Positions 41,831 to 46,742 of a stretch of DNA of 46,742 nt are shown piece by piece. Each line of letters begins with the position of its first letter. The stretch's first letter is position 1. The stretch spans positions 1 through 46,742 of the forward strand of contig DRFI01000008.1 in the NCBI GenBank assembly GCA_011050675.1, read 5' to 3'. The DNA comes from Maribacter sp. (GTDB lineage: Bacteria > Bacteroidota > Bacteroidia > Flavobacteriales > Flavobacteriaceae). A program made the translations under genes and the position numbers. The notes beneath the pieces were generated by a model. The model was not told the DNA's origin. It saw only the letters and a program-made list of their open reading frames with translations, and ran no database searches.

Positions 41831-42430
41831 TCAACGAACTTGAAAAATCCCAAACAATTCATTGCCCTGTCTCGGCTTAATTGAATTGTAGCAGTGATCG
41901 AAAGTGAACGTTTTGAAGTAGGCTGATAAGTATTTGATATACAACTTTTTACTACCTCCAAAAGGGCGTTTTTCCATATTTCCAGTTAAAGGGATATTAA
42001 ACCAAAGACCTACTAATTTTCCATTCGTTTTTAATAGGCTTGCCATGTGCTTGGCATATTGGTTTCTATTGGCATCGGTTGGTACAAAAGAGCAGAAAAA
42101 GGTTTGCTCTATAATTAGATCGTACTGACCTTTAAACTCGAAGAAATCTGCTTGGTGCATATTCGCATTTGGGAAATCGGGATTCCTTTTTTTAAATTCC
42201 TTCAATGGAACTTCAGAGATATCTAAAATATGAACATTTTCAAATCCTACTTTCCATAGGTATTCGGCTTCATAGGCATTTCCGGCACCGGGTATTAAAA
42301 TATGAAGCGTCTTATCTTGTAATTGATCAACATAAGCTTTTATTGGGGTAGAAGGGTAACCAATATCCCAACCCGTCTTTTTCCCGATATAACGTTCAGT
42401 CCAATAATTTTCTTCTTCTTTCAATATCAT
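41831..42430 (-). CDS. TPMT-type SAM-dependent methyltransferase
   Basis: The 199-aa protein opens with YWTERYIGKKTGWDIGYPS, the N-terminal signature of the thiopurine methyltransferase family. The SAM-binding motif I follows (LHILIPGAGNAYEAEYLWKVGF), then VHILDISEVPLKEFKKRNPDFP and a motif IV region (YDLIIEQTFFCSFVPTDANRNQYAKHM). The length matches the compact bacterial type. It is cytoplasmic; typical acceptors are thiols, halides or selenium and tellurium compounds, and the acceptor here is unknown. It stands alone between two repeat-bearing intergenic regions. Confidence 0.9.
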   Translation of the reverse strand: MILKEEENYWTERYIGKKTGWDIGYPSTPIKAYVDQLQDKTLHILIPGAGNAYEAEYLWKVGFENVHILDISEVPLKEFKKRNPDFPNANMHQADFFEFKGQYDLIIEQTFFCSFVPTDANRNQYAKHMASLLKTNGKLVGLWFNIPLTGNMEKRPFGGSKKLYIKYLSAYFKTFTFDHCYNSIKPRQGNELFGIFQVR

Positions 42431-42456
42431 TGCGTGTTTTGTGCCCTAGTAAATAA

Positions 42457-42477
42457 CCTCGGGACAAGCCCGCGAGG
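42457..42477. repeat. GC-rich imperfect palindrome upstream of the methyltransferase
   Basis: CCTCGGG (42457-42463) and CCCGCGAGG (42469-42477) pair with a 2-base bulge around ACAAG. It lies upstream of the methyltransferase start, in the gap shared with the tricorn-like gene. Its composition differs sharply from the neighbouring DNA, which suggests a dispersed repeat. Confidence 0.5.
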
Positions 42478-42505
42478 CATTGAATTGATAACATAATTTA
42501 TATTT

Positions 42506-42544
42506 CGACGCAAGCGTCGGAGCATTTAAATCTCGATTATCGAG
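42506..42544. repeat. Double-hairpin repeat element
   Basis: CGACGC-AA-GCGTCG (42506-42519) is followed after 12 bases by CTCGAT-T-ATCGAG (42532-42544). Two perfect short palindromes in series are typical of a dispersed intergenic repeat. Their loops of one and two bases are too tight for ordinary hairpins, so cruciform or RNA forms would open one or two pairs. Confidence 0.5.
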
Positions 42545-42673
42545 TAAAATTAAACAGATTTGGTGAGTTTTAGCAAAGTATATAGAATTCAATACCATTG
42601 ATCATTCATCGATTGTGGTAAACAAATCAAATAACTATCTTTCGATACGACTAAATACCAACTAGAAAAACGT

Positions 42674-45600
42674 ATGAAATATTCTTTTTTAACTGCCTTG
42701 GCGGTATGCCTAACGTATGTGTGTTCAGCACAAACAAATCCGAAATGGGCACGTTATCCCGCCATTTCACCAGATGGAAATACCATTGCATTTACCTATA
42801 AGGGAAACTTGTTTACTGTGTCTGCAGATGGTGGTGTTGCAAAGCAATTAACGTACCATACAGCGCATGATTATGCACCTGTTTGGAGTAAAAACGGTGA
42901 AAAAATAGCCTTTTCATCTAACCGGTATGGCAATTTTGATGTGTATGTAATGGATGCCAAAGGTGGAGAGTCAACACGGTTAACGTATCACAGTAATGAT
43001 GAAAAACCTTTTAGCTTTTCCGCAGATGATACTACGGTACTTTTTGGAGCAAATAGAATGGATATTGCCGAGCATCGTCAATACCCTACTGGCACACAAC
43101 CAGAGTTATATAGTGTACCGGTAAGTGGGGGTCGTGTTGATCAAGTATTAACGGTTCCTGCAGAAGATGTACAGGTAAATGCCGACGGTACAATAATGGT
43201 GTATCACGATAAAAAGGGGTATGAAAATGAATTTAGAAAACACCATAAATCTGCTGTTACTAGAGATATTTGGTCGTATGAACCGGCAACAGGTAAACAT
43301 ATTAAGTTAACCAATTTTAAGGGAGAGGACCGTAATCCGGTATTTTCAAAAGATGGCAGTGCTATTTACTATTTAAGCGAGCAAGAAGGCTCTTTTAATG
43401 TGTTTTCAATGTCATTGACGGGAGAACCTGAAATTGCATCACATACTAGTTTTAAGACACATCCAGTACGCTCCTTAAGTATTGGGAACAATACTTTGGC
43501 ATTTGGTTATGATGGCGAAATTTATACGCTAAAAGCAGGTGAAGGCGCTAAGAAAGTAGAAATTATAGTTAGGTCGCAAGAAGATAGCAATCCTATTACC
43601 TATAAATCTGTAAATGGTGGTGTGCAAGAAATGGATGTATCACCAAATGGTAAAGAAATCGCCTTTATTAGTAGAGGAGAGGTATTTGTTACATCTGTAG
43701 ATGGTTCCTTGACCAAACGTATTACCAATACACCAGAGCAAGAACGTTTTGTAAAATTTATGCCAGATGGTAAAGCCGTTGCCTATGCCAGTGAACGAAA
43801 TGGTAAGTGGAGTATTTTTAAGTCTTCAAAAGTACGGTCAGAAGAACCTTATTTCTTTGCTGCCACTATCTTTAAAGAAGATACTTTAGTTACGGCAAAA
43901 GAAGATATATACTTACCTGAATTCTCACCAGACAGTACATACGTGGCTTATGTGGAAGGTAGAAGAACCTTAAAAGTCAAAAACTTAAAGACAAAAGAGA
44001 TTACCACCATATTGACACCAAAAGATGTCATTCACATGCAAGACGGTGATCAATATTTTCAATGGAGTCCAGATAGCAATTGGCTGTTGGTAGATTGGAA
44101 AGTGTCGTTAAATAATGTCGAAGTCTTGTTAATTTCTAGGGATGGAAAACAACGTAAAAATCTAACCCAAAGCGGTTATTATGATTTTACGCCGAAATGG
44201 GTGAACGATGGTAGTCAGATCATGTATTTCACTAATCGCGACGGACTTAAGAGTTATGCTACAAGTGGTTCTTTTGAAACTGATGTCTATAGCATGTTTT
44301 TAAATCAAGAATCATGGGATAAGTTCAACAATACAAAAGAAGAATATGATTTGTTGAAAATGATAGAAGAGGCTGCTAAAGAAAAAAAGGATGAAGCCAA
44401 AACGGACGATAAAAAGAAGAAAGACGATAAAAAGGAAGAGGCTACAGTAAAAGCGCTGAAGTTTGATTTGGAAGATGTAGAAAGAAGAAAATCTAGATTA
44501 ACCATACATTCATCTACACTTGCAGATGCCGTATTATCTAAAGACGGAGAGAAACTATATTACCTTACCAAGTTTGAAAAGAACTTGAATCTTTGGGAAA
44601 CCGAAATACGTACCAAGAGCACTAAAATGTTGATAGCTCTTGATGCCAAAAGTGGAAGTTTACAGTGGGATGCTAAAAAGGAGAACTTATATCTTTTGGC
44701 AGATGGTAGCATATTTAAAGTTGATGTAGCGGGTAGCAAAAAAGAACCGGTAAAACTAAATGCCGAAATGGTATTAGATGCCGATGCAGAACGCCGTTAT
44801 ATGTTTGATCATATATGGTTACGAACTAATGGAGTCTTCTATACCTCAAATTTTCACGGAATAGACTGGGCAGCAATGCGTACAGAATATGAAAAGTATT
44901 TGCCGCATATTGGTAATGACTTTGAATTTGCAGAAATGATTTCTGAAATGCTGGGCGAGCTAAATGTGAGTCACGCTGGAGGACGTTTTTCAGATGGTAT
45001 CCCTAACGGAGATGAAACTGCTTCGCTAGGTATTTTTATGGATTACAATTATATAGGAGACGGAATTAAAATTACAGAAGTCATTAAAGGCGGACCATTA
45101 GATAAATCTGGATTCGATATAAAACCGGGTACGGTAATCGAAAAAATTAACGGGGAAACTATTGGTACGTCTATGGATGCAGCCTATTATTTAAATCGTT
45201 TAGAAGGTAATTTTACCTTGTTAGATGTGTTGGACGATAAAGGAAAAAGAAAGCAAATTACCGTGAAGCCTATTTCTTTAAGAACAGAAGGTGGGTTGTT
45301 ATATGAGCGTTGGGTGAAGAATAATGAAAAAGAGGTGCTGGAAAAGAGTAACGGTACTTTGGGCTATGTACATATACCAGGAATGAGCGACGGACCTTAC
45401 CGTACTATTTACGAGGAAATGCTAGGTAAGTTCAATGATAAGAAAGGAGTTATCGTAGATACACGTTTTAATGGAGGTGGAGACTTGGTTGCAGATTTGG
45501 CAATGTTCTTTACTGGAGTACCCTTTCTATCTTATGAGACCGAAGATAGGGTAGTAGGTGGCGAACCAACCTCTAGATGGACGAAGCCAACCTTGGCAAT

Positions 45601-45904
45601 GTTCAATGAATCTATGTACAGCGATGGTTCTTGTTTTGCTAGTGGTTACACCGATTTAAAAATTGGAAAAACCGTAGGTATGCCCGTACCAGGTACCTGT
45701 AGTTTTGCTGGTTGGGAACGTTTACCGAACGGCGGCGTTTGGGGTGTTGTACCTGTAAGTGCCAAAAATAAGCAAGGCGAATGGATGGAAAACAATGAAA
45801 CTAACCCAGAAATTCTTATTAAAAATCAGCCTGAAGTAATTGCAAAAGGTACTGATGAACAATTAGAAAAGTCTATTGAAGCGTTAATGAAAGAGGTGAA
45901 GTAG
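42674..45904 (+). CDS. Tricorn-protease-like S41 peptidase
   Basis: The 1076-aa product has a signal peptide (MKYSFLTALAVCLTYVCSAQ). Two PD40 beta-propellers span about 25-560 (repeats such as SPDGNTIAFTYKG, SKNGEKIAFSSNR, SPDSNWLLVDWK), then a Lys-rich linker (about 565-595) and further strands. The tricorn core domain contains ELNVSHAGG (the catalytic His), a PDZ domain (about 790-870, GIKITEVIKGGPLDKSGFDIKPGTVI) and an S41 domain (about 890-1060). The nucleophile region is MYSDGSCFASGY, and GVIVDTRFNGGGDLVADL forms the S41 fold. Tricorn degrades peptides to very short products; this exported version would do so in the periplasm. It stands alone, downstream of a repeat element. Confidence 0.93.
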   Translation: MKYSFLTALAVCLTYVCSAQTNPKWARYPAISPDGNTIAFTYKGNLFTVSADGGVAKQLTYHTAHDYAPVWSKNGEKIAFSSNRYGNFDVYVMDAKGGESTRLTYHSNDEKPFSFSADDTTVLFGANRMDIAEHRQYPTGTQPELYSVPVSGGRVDQVLTVPAEDVQVNADGTIMVYHDKKGYENEFRKHHKSAVTRDIWSYEPATGKHIKLTNFKGEDRNPVFSKDGSAIYYLSEQEGSFNVFSMSLTGEPEIASHTSFKTHPVRSLSIGNNTLAFGYDGEIYTLKAGEGAKKVEIIVRSQEDSNPITYKSVNGGVQEMDVSPNGKEIAFISRGEVFVTSVDGSLTKRITNTPEQERFVKFMPDGKAVAYASERNGKWSIFKSSKVRSEEPYFFAATIFKEDTLVTAKEDIYLPEFSPDSTYVAYVEGRRTLKVKNLKTKEITTILTPKDVIHMQDGDQYFQWSPDSNWLLVDWKVSLNNVEVLLISRDGKQRKNLTQSGYYDFTPKWVNDGSQIMYFTNRDGLKSYATSGSFETDVYSMFLNQESWDKFNNTKEEYDLLKMIEEAAKEKKDEAKTDDKKKKDDKKEEATVKALKFDLEDVERRKSRLTIHSSTLADAVLSKDGEKLYYLTKFEKNLNLWETEIRTKSTKMLIALDAKSGSLQWDAKKENLYLLADGSIFKVDVAGSKKEPVKLNAEMVLDADAERRYMFDHIWLRTNGVFYTSNFHGIDWAAMRTEYEKYLPHIGNDFEFAEMISEMLGELNVSHAGGRFSDGIPNGDETASLGIFMDYNYIGDGIKITEVIKGGPLDKSGFDIKPGTVIEKINGETIGTSMDAAYYLNRLEGNFTLLDVLDDKGKRKQITVKPISLRTEGGLLYERWVKNNEKEVLEKSNGTLGYVHIPGMSDGPYRTIYEEMLGKFNDKKGVIVDTRFNGGGDLVADLAMFFTGVPFLSYETEDRVVGGEPTSRWTKPTLAMFNESMYSDGSCFASGYTDLKIGKTVGMPVPGTCSFAGWERLPNGGVWGVVPVSAKNKQGEWMENNETNPEILIKNQPEVIAKGTDEQLEKSIEALMKEVK

Positions 45905-45947
45905 TTCTTTAGCTGCTTCATTATTATTTAAGTAATTATAAAAAGGA

Positions 45948-45973
45948 AATATACGTACCATGGTACGTATATT
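45948..45973. repeat. Perfect 26-bp palindrome
   Basis: AATATACGTACCA (45948-45960) is followed directly by its exact reverse complement (45961-45973). It lies 43 bases after the tricorn-like gene and four bases before the first inverted repeat of the next gene. No T-tract follows, so an operator or boundary element is at least as likely as a terminator. Confidence 0.8.
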
Positions 45974-45977
45974 CAAA

Positions 45978-45988
45978 TGTTAGCACCA
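45978..45988. repeat. 11-bp inverted repeat, left copy
   Basis: TGTTAGCACCA is the exact reverse complement of the right copy TGGTGCTAACA at 46429-46439. The two copies enclose the 45998-46447 reading frame, and this one lies ten bases upstream of its preferred start codon. Confidence 0.75.
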
Positions 45989-45997
45989 ATTATAAAA

Positions 45998-46447
45998 ATG
46001 AGCACAGGATTAATAAATCGAATTTTGAAATATCTTGGGTTTGGAGAGAATAATCAGAAGTCTAGTTTGATTGAAACTAGTTCTGAAAAACAATTTATAA
46101 ACCCTACTACAAATACAATTAATAATGAAAATCCAACTTGGATTGAAACTGGTTATGGAGACCAATTTGAGAACCCTACCTCAAAAACAATAAATAAGCT
46201 ATTGACGGACTTACCTGATATGGATGATGAACACGGAGTATTTTGGATTGGAGATGAAAATGAGAATACTATCGAAATTCATAAAAACGGTAAATTGTTT
46301 TATGAGTTATCTAACCCTAATTTAAAAGGGGATTTTCAAATGGACTCAAGCGTTGGATTATCAGAATTATTTATCGCTTTTAATGACTCTGATATTGAAA
46401 AAGTTCGTGAAATATTGCGGAAAATAACTGGTGCTAACAAAACCTAA
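45998..46447 (+). CDS. Unknown protein in an inverted-repeat-bounded unit
   Basis: The 149-aa product (start at ATG 45998) has a basic amphipathic N-terminus (GLINRILKYLGFGE). Two tandem 19-residue units follow (LIETSSEKQFINPTTNTIN and WIETGYGDQFENPTSKTIN), then a compact alpha/beta domain (HGVFWIGDENENTIEIHKNGKLFYEL, ending LFIAFNDSDIEKVREILRKI). The NPTxxxINxLL-strand-helix layout recalls Imm1-type immunity proteins; this is a guess from pattern only. The first candidate start at 45977 lies inside the left inverted repeat and is rejected. The last codons (TGANKT and TAA) are read through the right inverted repeat. There is no signal peptide. Confidence 0.72.
   Translation: MSTGLINRILKYLGFGENNQKSSLIETSSEKQFINPTTNTINNENPTWIETGYGDQFENPTSKTINKLLTDLPDMDDEHGVFWIGDENENTIEIHKNGKLFYELSNPNLKGDFQMDSSVGLSELFIAFNDSDIEKVREILRKITGANKT
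46429..46439. repeat. 11-bp inverted repeat, right copy, inside the reading frame
   Basis: TGGTGCTAACA overlaps the codons for Thr-Gly-Ala-Asn at the end of the 45998 gene. It matches the left copy at 45978-45988 perfectly in inverted orientation. The protein's C-terminus is therefore encoded by the boundary element. Confidence 0.75.
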
Positions 46448-46624
46448 ACGTAATGCGGACTTTAGGGCAAAACCGAAAGGTCTGTGTATATTTATGATGC
46501 CGCTAAATCTTATGGATTTAGCTTTGGACAAGAAAAAATAAAACTAAACAATAAGCTTTAGCTTCGTGCTCAGACGGAAACTCAACGGTTCCTTACTTCC
46601 GCACTACGCTTAGGTACTGTGTTA
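46435..46624. other. Structured non-coding tail bounded by TAACA/TGTTA
   Basis: The 190-base stretch begins with TAACA (46435) and ends with TGTTA (46620-46624), which are complementary. Inside are ACC-GAAA-GGT (46472-46481), a perfect 8-bp hairpin at 46502-46522, and complementary CGGAA/TTCCG and GTGC/GCAC pairs (46567-46604). It has no convincing coding frame. The pattern suggests a folded mobile-cassette tail or an RNA element. It does not meet the strict integron attC consensus. Confidence 0.5.
46502..46522 (+). repeat. Perfect 8-bp hairpin within the tail element
   Basis: GCTAAATC (46502-46509) pairs with GATTTAGC (46515-46522) around the loop TTATG. No T-tract follows, so it is a structural part of the element rather than a terminator. 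Confidence 0.6.
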
Positions 46625-46686
46625 AAAAACAAGTTTTTTCTTTAATAATTTAGGAAACAGGTTGATTTATCAAACTGTTATCCCGC

Positions 46687-46719
46687 GCAGCAAGAGCGTC
46701 ATGCTTTTGCTGCTTTTTT
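46687..46719 (+). terminator. Intrinsic terminator on the plus strand
   Basis: GCAGCAAGAGC (46687-46697) pairs with GCTTTTGCTGC (46703-46713) over 11 positions with one G-T pair and a 5-base loop, followed by six T (46714-46719). It has no U-tract on the minus strand. It closes the 45998 gene together with its 240-base non-coding tail. Confidence 0.75.
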
Positions 46720-46742
46720 ATTTCAAATTTAGCATCATAGAC

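Noticed and set aside
41746..41961. Minus-strand frame of 71 codons at the methyltransferase 3' end
   Set aside because: It overlaps the C-terminus of the methyltransferase in another frame and runs through the dispersed repeats; the sequence looks like a shadow of both.
46435..46624. Classical integron attC site
   Set aside because: The ends TGCTAAC and GTTAAAA do not satisfy RYYYAAC and GTTRRRY, and no integrase or neighbouring cassette array is visible. Kept only as a cassette-like structured element.
1..46742. CRISPR array, tRNA, rRNA, transposase or phage module
   Set aside because: No regularly spaced repeats, cloverleaf-like segments, rRNA signatures, DDE/HUH enzymes or phage structural genes were seen on either strand.

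Overview
The window is chromosomal DNA from a flavobacterium-like member of the Bacteroidota. The base composition is AT-rich. Ribosome-binding sites are weak, there are many SPII lipoproteins with short signal peptides, one TAnnTTTG-type -7 promoter element is present, and the gene families (DUF4331, LETM1-related, 2TM-domain proteins, ThuA/Gfo-Idh clusters, VPS10-like and tricorn-like secreted proteins) are typical of that group. No rRNA, tRNA, CRISPR array, transposase or prophage gene was seen.

Layout. 1-5 kb: tail of an unknown gene, a COG2509-type FAD oxidoreductase, an AlkB-type dioxygenase, two unknown proteins and a CvrA-like K+/H+ antiporter. 5-9.5 kb: an unknown lipoprotein, a small membrane protein that resembles part of cytochrome oxidase subunit I, an ArsR regulator followed by a luciferase-like monooxygenase, and a nitrilase behind a promoter with perfect E. 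coli-type sigma70 hexamers. 9.6-12.5 kb: three lipoprotein genes (PIG-L deacetylase, TPR, propeller). 12.5-19.1 kb: an AraC regulator divergent from a sugar-oxidation cluster: a 1164-aa ThuA/dehydrogenase/HEAT/jelly-roll/cupredoxin fusion, a TIM-barrel epimerase and a Gfo/Idh/MocA oxidoreductase.

19.3-23.3 kb is the most system-like region. A LytS-type histidine kinase ends in a 2TM domain and is followed by five small stand-alone 2TM-domain proteins, the last four tightly packed, and then a LytTR response regulator. The first stand-alone protein is close to a copy of the kinase's own C-terminal domain. I infer a membrane sensor whose kinase partners with several diverged copies of its own domain.

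23.3-33.2 kb: a LETM1-related protein, a DUF4331 protein split over two exported polypeptides plus a TPR lipoprotein, an MMPL/RND exporter, a DUF547 protein, and an overlapping glycosyltransferase/VOC pair. 33.2-35.5 kb: a start-less relict of a small membrane protein, an anti-sigma/ECF sigma pair and a lipoprotein Cu-Zn superoxide dismutase. 35.5-45.9 kb: DUF2490, an S9 peptidase and a VPS10-like protein in one operon, a TPMT-type methyltransferase flanked by palindromic repeats, and a tricorn-like S41 protease.

The right end (45.95-46.72 kb) looks like a mobile-cassette arrangement. A 149-aa gene of unknown, possibly immunity-like, function lies between perfect 11-bp inverted repeats, one of which forms the 3' end of its reading frame. 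It is preceded by a perfect 26-bp palindrome and followed by a structured non-coding tail and a terminator.
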